The notes under the pieces: generated by a model | Told to the model about the DNA's origin: nothing | The model's input: only the letters and a program-made list of their open reading frames with translations | The model's database searches: none | Shown: positions 17,583 to 26,099 of the stretch, in pieces | Layout: each line of letters starts with the position of its first letter | Numbering within the stretch: position 1 is the first letter of the stretch | Assembly: GCA_902798285.1 (NCBI GenBank) | Contig: CADBVZ010000003.1 | Coordinates: forward strand, 1-41,817 | DNA from: an uncultured Prevotella sp. | GTDB lineage: Bacteria; Bacteroidota; Bacteroidia; Bacteroidales; Bacteroidaceae | Reading direction: 5' to 3' | DNA: 41,817 nt | Translations under genes and position numbers: made by a program

Positions 17583-18826
17583 ATCTGCCGTTTTTCATAG
17601 CAAAGAGAATTTATAGTGATCAGGGCGACAAACGTAAGGTGAGTCGTCCTGCCATTCGTATTGCCACCATCGGTGTTGCTATCGGTTTGGCAGTCATGAT
17701 TGTCACAGTAAGTGTGGTATTGGGGTTCAAACATACCATCCGTGACAAAGTAGTAGGATTCGGAAGTCATATTCAGGTACACAACATACTGACCTACAGC
17801 GGATCAGACCCTCACCCCATCTGCATGGACGATAGTCTGATGAATGTACTGAAGAATATCGAAGGTGTGGCACATACAGAACGTTTCTCCACAACACAAG
17901 GTATTCTGAAAACCGACGAAGACTTTCTGGGAGTAGCATTCAAAGGAATTGGACCTGAATATGACGTTCATTTTCTGAAGGAACATCTTATAGAAGGAGA
18001 GATTCCCCAGTTCAGCGACTCTACCAGTCATTATCAGCTTTTGCTTTCGAAGATGATTGCCGATAAGCTGAAACTTAAGATGGGCGATAAGGTCTTTGCT
18101 TACTTCATAGGTGACGGTGATGTGAGAACCCGACGCTATACCGTGAGCGGTATCTACCAGACCAACATGACACGCTTCGACGAAACGCTTTGCTTTGCCG
18201 ACCTTTATACGGTGAATAAACTGAATGGTTGGAATGCCAATCAGGTTACGGGTGTGGAGGTTATCGTGAAGAACTTTGAGCAATTAGACTTAACCGAAGA
18301 ACAATTCATAACCCAGATAAACCGCAGCATTGACAATCAAGGCAACATACTGACTACGGAAACCATCTACGAACTCTATCCGCAAGTTTTCTCTTGGTTA
18401 GAGTTGCTCGACATTAACGTATGGATTATCTTGGTACTGATGGTATGTGTGGCTGGATTCACCATGATCAGCGGACTGCTCATTATTATTCTTGAGCGTA
18501 CTCAGATGATTGGCATCCTCAAGGCCATAGGAGCACGAAACAAAACGATCCGAAAGACATTCCTTTGGTTCTCAGTATTCATTATCGGACAAGGACTATT
18601 CTGGGGAAACGTCATAGGTCTGGGCATCGTACTTCTTCAGCAACATACCGGAATCATCACCCTCGATCCTCATACCTATTATGTAAGTGAGGCACCTATG
18701 GAGTTGAATCTGCCGTTGGTGGCACTCATCAATCTGGCCACACTTCTCATCTGTGTTTTCGTACTTATCGCACCGAGTTATTTGATATCACATATCCATC
18801 CGGCAAAATCGATGAGATACGAATAA
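17579..18826 (+). CDS. FtsX/LolC-type ABC transporter permease
   Basis: 415 residues with the MacB/FtsX plan: one N-terminal membrane helix (IATIGVAIGLAVMIVTVSVVL, about 29-49), a large periplasmic domain of about 220 residues, then three C-terminal helices near 281-305, 328-352 and 380-402. LERTQMIGILKAIGA is the conserved coupling region. Such permeases extract lipoproteins or act in envelope transport; LolE/LolC is the closest model. No ATPase gene is adjacent, so a separate subunit is inferred. It is coupled to the aminotransferase by an ATGA overlap, with no obvious functional link. Confidence 0.82.
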   Translation: MNLPFFIAKRIYSDQGDKRKVSRPAIRIATIGVAIGLAVMIVTVSVVLGFKHTIRDKVVGFGSHIQVHNILTYSGSDPHPICMDDSLMNVLKNIEGVAHTERFSTTQGILKTDEDFLGVAFKGIGPEYDVHFLKEHLIEGEIPQFSDSTSHYQLLLSKMIADKLKLKMGDKVFAYFIGDGDVRTRRYTVSGIYQTNMTRFDETLCFADLYTVNKLNGWNANQVTGVEVIVKNFEQLDLTEEQFITQINRSIDNQGNILTTETIYELYPQVFSWLELLDINVWIILVLMVCVAGFTMISGLLIIILERTQMIGILKAIGARNKTIRKTFLWFSVFIIGQGLFWGNVIGLGIVLLQQHTGIITLDPHTYYVSEAPMELNLPLVALINLATLLICVFVLIAPSYLISHIHPAKSMRYE

Positions 18827-18880
18827 AAGTGTTCGATTTTTCCCTTATTCTACAAATTTTAATAATCAAACATAAAAAAT

Positions 18881-18905
18881 TGCACATTTTTTTTTGAAAT
18901 GTGCA
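18881..18905. promoter_or_regulatory. Dyad 1 at the acyl-CoA ligase promoter
   Basis: TGCACATTT (18881-18889) and AAATGTGCA (18897-18905) form a perfect 9-base dyad covering the -33 element. It shares the TGCACA half-site with dyad 2, so an operator pair is plausible. Confidence 0.55.
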
Positions 18906-18923
18906 GAAAAAGGATTACCTTTG
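18893..18923 (+). promoter_or_regulatory. Promoter of the tandem acyl-CoA ligase genes
   Basis: TTTG 18893-18896, a 19-base spacer, TACCTTTG 18916-18923: a near-ideal Bacteroidota promoter. The expected start is near 18930, giving a leader of about 25 bases. Confidence 0.78.
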
Positions 18924-18947
18924 CACAAAATTTCAAAATTTGTGCAA
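18921..18947. promoter_or_regulatory. Dyad 2 overlapping the -7 box and start site
   Basis: TTGCACAAA (18921-18929) pairs exactly with TTTGTGCAA (18939-18947) across a 9-base centre. Its position over the transcription start is where a repressor would block initiation. Confidence 0.55.
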
Positions 18948-18953
18948 TTTTAG

Positions 18954-20612
18954 ATGGAAAATAATAGCAGTTTTAATGCTTTAATCCAAAAGGCTATCAC
19001 CAAGAACTGGGATCATGATGCACTCACAGACTATCAGGGCATCACGCTCCAGTTTCATGATGTTGCGCGTAAAATCGAGAAGGTTCATATATTATTTGAG
19101 AATAGCGGCGTTGTAAAAGGTGACAAGATTGCCATCTGTGGCCGCAATTCTGCACACTGGGCTGTTGCCTTCCTCGCTACACTTACCTACGGAGCCGTTG
19201 CAGTACCCATTCTGCACGAGTTCAATGGTGAGCAGATACAGAATATTGTGAACCACTCTGGCGCCAAACTTCTTTTTATCGGCGATTTCGCTGTGAAGAC
19301 CATCAACCCAGAAACAATGCAGGGATTGGAGGCCATCATTAATCTACCTGATTTCTCACTTATGCTCTCACGTTCAGAAAAGGTATCGTACGCGCGCGAA
19401 CATTTAAATATGATGTTTGGCAGCAAGTATCCAAGAGCCTTCCGAGCTGAGCATGTACACTATCACATTGACGATCCCGAGGAACTGGCACTTATCAATT
19501 ATACCAGCGGAACAACAGGTCACTCCAAGGGTGTCATGTTACCCTATCGTGCTATATGGGGCAACGTAGAATTCTGTCTGCGTGTTCTTGGTAAGAACGT
19601 AAAAGCTGGCGACAATATGCTGAGCATTCTTCCGATGGCCCATATGTACGGAATGGCTGTAGAATTCCTCTTCGGTTTCTGCAACGGATGCCATCTGTAT
19701 TTCCTCACACGTCTGCCGAGTCCCGCTATCATCGCACAGGCTTTTGCCGATGTAAAACCATCTGTGATTGTGACTGTTCCGCTGATTATCGAGAAGATTA
19801 TCCGTAAGAAGGTATTCCCCAAGATACAGGACAACCGCATGCGTTTATTATTGGCTATGCCATTTGTAAGCAAGAAGGTAAAGGAACGTATCAGTCAAGA
19901 GGTTTATAAGGCTTTCGGTGGCAACCTCTACGAGATTATCGTAGGCGGTGCAGCTCTCTCGAAAGAGGTTGAGGAGTTCCTGCTTTCCATCAATTTCCCA
20001 CTTACCGTGGGTTATGGTACAACCGAATGCGCCCCACTGATATCCTACTGCGACTATAAGGATTTCGTGGCAGGTTCGTGTGGAACTCCTGTAGATCGTA
20101 TGGAAGTAAAGATTCTGAGCCGAGACCCACAGAATATCGCCGGCGAGATTGTAACTCGAGGCACAAACATGATGACGGGCTACTACCTGAATGACGAAGC
20201 CACCCGTGAGGTGATCGACGAGGATGGTTGGTATCATACCGGCGACCTGGCTACAATGTCGGAAGATGGTCACATATTTATTCGCGGACGTCTGAAGAAC
20301 ATGCTGCTGGGTGCTAACGGTCAGAATGTTTATCCTGAGGAGATTGAGGATAAACTCAATACGATGGCGATGGTAGCCGAGAGCATTGTCATTCAGAAAG
20401 GCGACAAACTAGTGGCACTCGTTCATCCTGATCAGGACGAAGTTGTAAGCTTCAGTCAGGAAGAACTTGAGTCGATTATGGAACAAAACCGAAAAGAACT
20501 CAACGAACAATTGCCTGTGTACAGCCGTATATCGGCTATCATTCTCCATGAAGAGGAATTTGCCAAAACACCTAAAAAGAGTATCAAACGCTACTTATAT
20601 AAGAACATCTAA
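18954..20612 (+). CDS. AMP-binding long-chain acyl-CoA ligase, copy 1
   Basis: 552 residues. Activates fatty acids to acyl-AMP and then acyl-CoA (ANL superfamily), probably at the inner membrane face. Motifs: P-loop NYTSGTTGHSKGVMLP near residue 181, YGTTECAP near 353, GWYHTGDLA near 425, and a C-terminal KTPKKSIKRYLY with the catalytic lysine region. Closest in style to bacterial FadD15-type or eukaryotic-like long-chain ligases; chain length is not deducible. It sits right behind a strong promoter with two dyads and is followed, 6 bases later, by a close paralogue. Confidence 0.88.
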   Translation: MENNSSFNALIQKAITKNWDHDALTDYQGITLQFHDVARKIEKVHILFENSGVVKGDKIAICGRNSAHWAVAFLATLTYGAVAVPILHEFNGEQIQNIVNHSGAKLLFIGDFAVKTINPETMQGLEAIINLPDFSLMLSRSEKVSYAREHLNMMFGSKYPRAFRAEHVHYHIDDPEELALINYTSGTTGHSKGVMLPYRAIWGNVEFCLRVLGKNVKAGDNMLSILPMAHMYGMAVEFLFGFCNGCHLYFLTRLPSPAIIAQAFADVKPSVIVTVPLIIEKIIRKKVFPKIQDNRMRLLLAMPFVSKKVKERISQEVYKAFGGNLYEIIVGGAALSKEVEEFLLSINFPLTVGYGTTECAPLISYCDYKDFVAGSCGTPVDRMEVKILSRDPQNIAGEIVTRGTNMMTGYYLNDEATREVIDEDGWYHTGDLATMSEDGHIFIRGRLKNMLLGANGQNVYPEEIEDKLNTMAMVAESIVIQKGDKLVALVHPDQDEVVSFSQEELESIMEQNRKELNEQLPVYSRISAIILHEEEFAKTPKKSIKRYLYKNI

Positions 20613-20618
20613 TCGATT

Positions 20619-22280
20619 ATGGGACAAATAGGAAGTTTTAACGCTCTCATACAGAAGAGTATTATTGACAATTGGGATCATGACGCTCTGACCGATTTCA
20701 AGGGACAGACGTTGCAATTCCACGATGTAGCCAGAAAGATCGAGAAACTACACATTCTCTTTGAGAATAGCGGTATACAGAAAGGCGACAAGATTGCCCT
20801 ATGTGGCCGAAACTCTTCACAATGGGCTGTGGCCTTCCTTGCCACACTCACCTATGGTGCTATCGCCGTACCCATTCTGCACGAGTTCAACACGGAGCAG
20901 ATCCACAATATTGTGAACCACTCCGAGGCACGTCTTCTTTTCGTTGGCGATCATGTTGCTACGATCATCGATCCTCAGGCTATGCCTACACTTGAAGGTA
21001 TCATCAACAACCCCGACTATTCATTGATGATATCACGTACCGACAAACTCACCTATGCCCGTGAGCATCTGAACGAACTCTATGGCAAGAAGTTCCCCAA
21101 GTATTTCCGTAAGGAGCATGTGAAATACTACATAGAGAAGAGTCCCGACGAGTTGGCTGTTATCAACTATACCAGCGGAACAACGGGATTCTCAAAGGGT
21201 GTTATGCTGCCTTACCGTGCTCTTTGGTCGAACTACGATTTTGCCATGAATGTACTGGGCAGTAAGATTAAGGCTGGCGATCCTATCATCTCCATGTTGC
21301 CAATGGCACACATGTATGGTATGGCCTTCGAGTTCCTCTTTGAATTCCTGCACGGCTGTCATGTGTACTATCTGAACCGTATCCCCTCGCCTGCCATCAT
21401 TGCGCAGGCTCTGCAAGAGGTACGTCCTGTTATTGTGATTGCCGTACCTCTCATCATCGAGAAGATTATTCGCAAGAAGGTATTCCCGAAGATTCAGAAC
21501 AACCGCATGCGGTTGTTACTCCAGATGCCAGTTATCTCAAAGAAGGTACGCGAGATGATTTGCCAGGAGGTTTTGAAAGCCTTCGGAGGCAGAATATACG
21601 AGGTGATTATTGGTGGTGCTGCTCTAAATCAAGAGGTAGAGCAGTTCCTCAAGCGCATCGATTTCCCCTATACCGTAGGCTATGGTGCCACTGAGTGTGC
21701 GCCCATCATCTGCTATCGCGACTGGAAATCATTTGCCCCAGGCTCTTGCGGTCGTGCTGCTTTGCACCAGCGTGTAGAGATCGACTCTCCTGATCCTCGT
21801 CATATCCCTGGCGAGATTCTGACAAAGGGTCCTAACGTAATGCTGGGTTATTACAAAAATCCCGAGGCTACAGCTGAGACCATCGATCGCGAAGGCTGGT
21901 ATCACACTGGCGACCTCGGCACTATGGACGAAGAGGGTAACGTATTTATCAATGGTCGTTCTAAGAATATGCTTCTGGGACCGAGTGGACAGAACATCTA
22001 TCCAGAGGAGATTGAGGACAAGCTCAACTCTATGACAATGGTTATGGAGAGTATCGTGGTTCAGCGTGATAATAAGCTCGTGGCCCTCGTTCATCCCGAT
22101 ATGGAAGAAGCTAAGAACATGGGATTCTCAGATGAAGATCTGAAGAACATCATGGAGCAGAACCGCAACGGACTGAATGAGATGTTGCCTGCCTACGAAA
22201 AGATCACAGAGATTGTAATCCATGAGGATGAATTTGAGAAGACCCCGAAACGGTCTATCAAACGTTACCTCTATCAGTAA
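20619..22280 (+). CDS. AMP-binding long-chain acyl-CoA ligase, copy 2
   Basis: 553 residues, clearly paralogous to the gene before it. The first 100 residues align almost without gaps (SFNALIQKS, NWDHDALTD, FHDVARKIEK) and the motifs are shared: NYTSGTTGFSKGVMLP, YGATECAPII, GWYHTGDLG, KTPKRSIKRYLY. Differences in the 225-250 region and around 370-390 could reflect different acyl preference. It follows copy 1 by 6 bases, is co-transcribed, and ends at the strong hairpin 22288-22314. An in-place duplication is the simplest origin. Confidence 0.88.
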   Translation: MGQIGSFNALIQKSIIDNWDHDALTDFKGQTLQFHDVARKIEKLHILFENSGIQKGDKIALCGRNSSQWAVAFLATLTYGAIAVPILHEFNTEQIHNIVNHSEARLLFVGDHVATIIDPQAMPTLEGIINNPDYSLMISRTDKLTYAREHLNELYGKKFPKYFRKEHVKYYIEKSPDELAVINYTSGTTGFSKGVMLPYRALWSNYDFAMNVLGSKIKAGDPIISMLPMAHMYGMAFEFLFEFLHGCHVYYLNRIPSPAIIAQALQEVRPVIVIAVPLIIEKIIRKKVFPKIQNNRMRLLLQMPVISKKVREMICQEVLKAFGGRIYEVIIGGAALNQEVEQFLKRIDFPYTVGYGATECAPIICYRDWKSFAPGSCGRAALHQRVEIDSPDPRHIPGEILTKGPNVMLGYYKNPEATAETIDREGWYHTGDLGTMDEEGNVFINGRSKNMLLGPSGQNIYPEEIEDKLNSMTMVMESIVVQRDNKLVALVHPDMEEAKNMGFSDEDLKNIMEQNRNGLNEMLPAYEKITEIVIHEDEFEKTPKRSIKRYLYQ

Positions 22281-22287
22281 TAAAGAA

Positions 22288-22314
22288 GCCTCCCAGATTT
22301 GGGAGGCCTTTTTT
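22288..22314 (+). terminator. Intrinsic terminator after the ligase pair
   Basis: GCCTCCCA, a GATT loop, TGGGAGGC, then CTTTTTTA. The T-tract end overlaps the stop codon of the convergent membrane-protein gene, so the hairpin may serve both strands. Confidence 0.88.
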
Positions 22315-23464
22315 ATTCATACCTGTAGAAATACCAATAAGTGCCACGATAGTGTTCTTCTACCTTTCCCATACGTTCCGACTTCAGAGGATATTGTTTT
22401 TCCAGTTCCACTAAGTTGTCATAGTCCTCGTCCATCACATTATTGTGATATACCACAACCGGACGAGAACGCATGTGGGTATAAAGCGTCAGGGCTTCAC
22501 GATAGTGCTTGGGCAAACTATCATTAATATGATAATATTTACCCAGATTCGTTACAAAGCCATCCAAATCGCGATCAATCAGCATACCGCAAAGCAGATA
22601 ATCGTTAACGGTCTTATTGGGCAACGTGTCTCTACGCTGCACCAATTCCAGATATCTTACTGGGGCCATTCTCGTAGCAGGTCTCGCGCCAATAAACTTA
22701 TACATGCTGTCAACAGGATAAAGCATCATGCACGAGAGACTGTCTGTAGGGAGCATCTGACTACTGTTACCCGTAATAGGATACTCGAAAAGTCGTTCTC
22801 CAAGTTCTCCCTTACGGGCAAGGGCATACATACGGAGCATGAGCAAATGCTCATCACTCTCAAGCGATTCTCGACCAGCCATCAATGCACCATCCACATC
22901 ACCGTCTTTCAGGCATTGTTCAACTTTCATGCGATAATGGAATACGGCATTGGAGTTTCCTATCCAGGGTACCAATAACGTCAACACAGCCATCACTGCC
23001 ATATTAATCCACATGGAGCGTGATATAAAACCAGCCTTGTCGTCATTCCCCACTTCCTGTATCATACGAGCCAGAAATACCGCCAGTAGCCAGACTATCA
23101 GCACAAATATAATCAGCCACCAAGAGGTTTCATGCATCACGAAACCACCACTCTTTTCTGTCACATCAGATAGAATACCCAATAACAGAAAAGACGGACC
23201 ATAGGTCAGTGCATGCGCTATACGATTCAGGCGAATGATGTTATATACGCCAATCTGCAAAATATACAGCACTGCTGTAATAAGTATAGCACCAACCAAC
23301 CGATTATAATGCGTCAATCCTCCACTCAGCACATGCTGGGCCATAGCCAACACATCCTGCTGGAAGAAGAATAGCCAACAAAAAGAGAATAGCACAAAAA
23401 CAGTAGCACACATCAGGTGTACGCCTGTGGTGCTACTATTCTTACTTCTACGATTATAGTCCAT
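22313..23464 (-). CDS. Polytopic membrane protein, possibly DUF6057
   Basis: 383 residues. Five hydrophobic helices fall in the first 180 residues (starts near 14, 58, 88, 114, 150), followed by a soluble C-terminal part of about 200 residues with TPR-like helical pairs (DVDGALMAGRESLESDEHLLMLRMYALARKG). The opening FFFQQDVLAMAQHVLSGGLTHYN recalls the Bacteroidota DUF6057 family, but this is from memory. No catalytic motif was seen. It is the last gene of the MORN-YhcH-GlgB operon, 21 bases after glgB, so it may be an envelope or stress accessory. Confidence 0.55.
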   Translation of the reverse strand: MDYNRRSKNSSTTGVHLMCATVFVLFSFCWLFFFQQDVLAMAQHVLSGGLTHYNRLVGAILITAVLYILQIGVYNIIRLNRIAHALTYGPSFLLLGILSDVTEKSGGFVMHETSWWLIIFVLIVWLLAVFLARMIQEVGNDDKAGFISRSMWINMAVMAVLTLLVPWIGNSNAVFHYRMKVEQCLKDGDVDGALMAGRESLESDEHLLMLRMYALARKGELGERLFEYPITGNSSQMLPTDSLSCMMLYPVDSMYKFIGARPATRMAPVRYLELVQRRDTLPNKTVNDYLLCGMLIDRDLDGFVTNLGKYYHINDSLPKHYREALTLYTHMRSRPVVVYHNNVMDEDYDNLVELEKQYPLKSERMGKVEEHYRGTYWYFYRYE

Positions 23465-23485
23465 TTTCTAATTAAATCTGCACTA

Positions 23486-25624
23486 TCAAATCTTCTTAAG
23501 CACTACAGCTGAACGTGCAGGAATGTAGAGTTTCAGCCACTCCTTCTTATCGTTCACGTAGAGCGGATCGTAATTGGTGAAGTGCGTAATGGTATCATCG
23601 GCAAAACCGTTACCTCCGAAATCCTTCGAGTCAGTATTCAGCACCACCTTATATGAACCTGTCGGAACCAGGAATCCATAATCTGTGTAGCTACGTGTCG
23701 GCGAGAAGTTGAACACGAAGACGAGATCACCACGCATAAAGCACAGCACCTGATCGCCATCGTCATGCCATATCTCAACCACAGGTTTATCCTGGAAGTT
23801 GCGTACACTCTTGATGGTTTTCAGCATCTCACGGTCGAAATCACCCAGCCAGTGATAGCACAAGTCCTTATTGTCGACAAGATTCCACTGACGACGGGCG
23901 TACTTATAGCTCCAGCCGTTACCCTCACGTGGGAAATCAATCCACTCCGGATGACCGAACTCATTTCCCATGAAGTTCAGGTAACCACCATTGATGGCAG
24001 CAGCAGTCACCAGACGGATCATCTTGTGCAAGGCGATGCCGCGCTGAGCAATATCGTTCACATCCTTCTTGGCGAAGTGCCAGTACATATCAGCATCAAT
24101 CAGACGGAAGATGATGGTCTTATCGCCCACCAATGCTTGGTCGTGACTCTCACAATATGAGATGGTCTTCTCGTCTGGACGACGATTCTTGACCTCCCAG
24201 AAGATTGAGCACACATTGATGTCCTCATCACGAACCTCCTTAATGGTCTTGATCCAATAGTCAGGGATGTTCATTGCCATACGGTAGTCGAATCCGTAGC
24301 CACCATCTTCAAATTTTGCTGCGAGTCCAGGCATGCCTGATACCTCTTCGGCAATGGTGATAGCGTTGGGGTTCTCCTCATGGATGAGACAGTTAGCCAA
24401 TGTCAGGTAGCAGATGGCGTTGTCGTCCTCATGGCCGTTGAAATAGTCACCATAGCCTCCAAAGGCCTCACCGAGTCCGTGCGAATAGTACAGCATCGAG
24501 GTAACACCGTCGAAGCGGAAGCCGTCGAAGTGGAACTCACCCAGCCAATAGCGGCAGTTAGACAGCAGGAAGTGTAACACCTCATCCTTACCATAGTCGA
24601 AGCAGAGGCTGTCCCATGCCGGATGCTCATGGCGGTCACCGGGATAGAAGAACTGGTTGGGGTCACCAGCCAGATTACCCAGACCTTCGACCTCATTCTT
24701 GACAGCATGTGAATGAACGATGTCCATGATGACTGCTATACCCATCTTGTGTGCCGTATCGATCATCTCCTTCAGATCCTCAGGCGTGCCAAAGCGTGAA
24801 CTGGGGGCGAAGAACGAAGACACATGGTATCCGAAAGACCCGTAGTAAGGATGCTCCTGGATGGCCATGACCTGAATGGCATTATAGCCATCCTTCTTGA
24901 CACGCGGCAACACATTCTCTGTAAACTCCTTGTAAGTACCCACTTTCTCGGCGTCCTGACCCATACCCACGTGGCACTCGTAAATGAGCAGCGGTGACTT
25001 AGAGGGCTTGAAGGTTTTCTTTTTCCATACATAAGGTTTCTCAGGATTCCATACCTGAGCCGAGAAGATTTTTGTATTATCGTCCTGCACCACGCGACGG
25101 CACCAAGCGGGAATACGCTCACCTTCTCCGCCGTTCCATTTCACCTTCATCTTGTAAAGGTCACCATGCTTTATGGCTTTCTCCGAGAGTTTCAGTTCCC
25201 AGTTGCCTGTACCCTCGATGCGCTTGCAACGATACTTCTCGTTCTCCTGCCAGTTGTTGAAATCACCAATCAGATAGATGTCTGTGGCATTGGGGGCCCA
25301 CTCACGGAACACCCATCCTTTAGGCAGTTTGTGGAGTCCGAAGTATAGGTGTCCTGATGCGAAGTCACTCAGCGTCTTCTTACCATTCTGCGTCAGCTGA
25401 CTGATTTTCCACAGAGCGTGGTCATGACGTCCACGGATGGCTGCCTCAAAGGGTTCCAACCATGAGTCGTTCCTCACCAGTCCGATATGCTCGGGCTCTT
25501 TTGGGGCTTCCACCTTCTTCTTTGCTACAGGCTTCTTAGCCGTTGCTTTCTTTGCCACTGGTTTCTTAGCGGTTGTTTTCTTGGTAGCTGTAGCTTTCTT
25601 CGTTGTTTCTTTCTTCGTTGCCAT
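23486..25624 (-). CDS. glgB: 1,4-alpha-glucan branching enzyme (GH13_8 type)
   Basis: 712 residues. Adds alpha-1,6 branches to glycogen in the cytosol. A CBM48-type N-terminal domain (WVFREWAPNATDIYLIGDFNNW) precedes the GH13 barrel. Catalytic residues are visible: nucleophile D372 in GFRFDGV, acid/base E426 in AEEVSG, and transition-state D495 in ESHDQ. DIVHSHAVKN and SMLYYSHGLG are typical of the eukaryote-like branching enzymes found in Bacteroidota. The first 40 residues are an unusual Lys/Ala/Pro/Thr-rich tail (KKATAKKPVAKK motif repeated) like a histone H1 tail, upstream of the conserved start. The gene follows yhcH by 6 bases. Confidence 0.93.
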   Translation of the reverse strand: MATKKETTKKATATKKTTAKKPVAKKATAKKPVAKKKVEAPKEPEHIGLVRNDSWLEPFEAAIRGRHDHALWKISQLTQNGKKTLSDFASGHLYFGLHKLPKGWVFREWAPNATDIYLIGDFNNWQENEKYRCKRIEGTGNWELKLSEKAIKHGDLYKMKVKWNGGEGERIPAWCRRVVQDDNTKIFSAQVWNPEKPYVWKKKTFKPSKSPLLIYECHVGMGQDAEKVGTYKEFTENVLPRVKKDGYNAIQVMAIQEHPYYGSFGYHVSSFFAPSSRFGTPEDLKEMIDTAHKMGIAVIMDIVHSHAVKNEVEGLGNLAGDPNQFFYPGDRHEHPAWDSLCFDYGKDEVLHFLLSNCRYWLGEFHFDGFRFDGVTSMLYYSHGLGEAFGGYGDYFNGHEDDNAICYLTLANCLIHEENPNAITIAEEVSGMPGLAAKFEDGGYGFDYRMAMNIPDYWIKTIKEVRDEDINVCSIFWEVKNRRPDEKTISYCESHDQALVGDKTIIFRLIDADMYWHFAKKDVNDIAQRGIALHKMIRLVTAAAINGGYLNFMGNEFGHPEWIDFPREGNGWSYKYARRQWNLVDNKDLCYHWLGDFDREMLKTIKSVRNFQDKPVVEIWHDDGDQVLCFMRGDLVFVFNFSPTRSYTDYGFLVPTGSYKVVLNTDSKDFGGNGFADDTITHFTNYDPLYVNDKKEWLKLYIPARSAVVLKKI

Positions 25625-25630
25625 AGACTT

Positions 25631-26077
25631 TTATGCTTTTACTTTAAATATTGCTTTCTTAATCTCTGATGCATCGATGATGCAAGGAGCATGACCATCT
25701 TGTGGGAAGAAGATAGCGATTTGCCCCGGATTCACAGTTACATACGTCTGAGGCTTTGTGTCGCCATACTTCGTAATATCCTTCTCGGCATTATATTCAA
25801 AATCTGGCAGATCGCAAAGCGGTGTATAACCGAAGGTTTCTGCAGCAGAGATAGGTATCTGGATATCAATCATCTCGATGTGGGTCTCCAAGAAAGCCGT
25901 ATCCTTTGTACGCTGTTTAGCCACTTGAAGATTCAAAAACAGATTCTTGTCCTTAATAGGGTACTTTCCAGGCTCCATCGTCTGGAGATCGTTGTTCTTC
26001 AGAAACTCTACCACATCAGCAAAAAGTGGGTTCAAAGCCACATATTTACTGAGATTCTCAATCGTATCAATAATCAT
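25631..26077 (-). CDS. YhcH/YjgK/YiaL family protein
   Basis: 148 residues, the standard length of the DUF386 cupin-like family, whose studied members act on sugars (for example NanQ, a sialic acid anomerase). Recognised by LETHIEMIDIQIPISAAETFGY, the KPQTYVTVNPGQIAIFFPQDGHAP block and its metal-type His residues (ETHIE, DGHAP). No signal peptide. It lies between the MORN protein gene (22 bases) and glgB (6 bases), which suggests a sugar-metabolism role; the exact substrate is not known. Confidence 0.85.
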   Translation of the reverse strand: MIIDTIENLSKYVALNPLFADVVEFLKNNDLQTMEPGKYPIKDKNLFLNLQVAKQRTKDTAFLETHIEMIDIQIPISAAETFGYTPLCDLPDFEYNAEKDITKYGDTKPQTYVTVNPGQIAIFFPQDGHAPCIIDASEIKKAIFKVKA

Positions 26078-26099
26078 AGCAATATAATTTTTAGTTGTT

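Noticed and set aside
18827-18880. Terminator after the FtsX-type gene
   Set aside because: Only a weak CGAA/TTCG pairing before T-rich sequence; not convincing.
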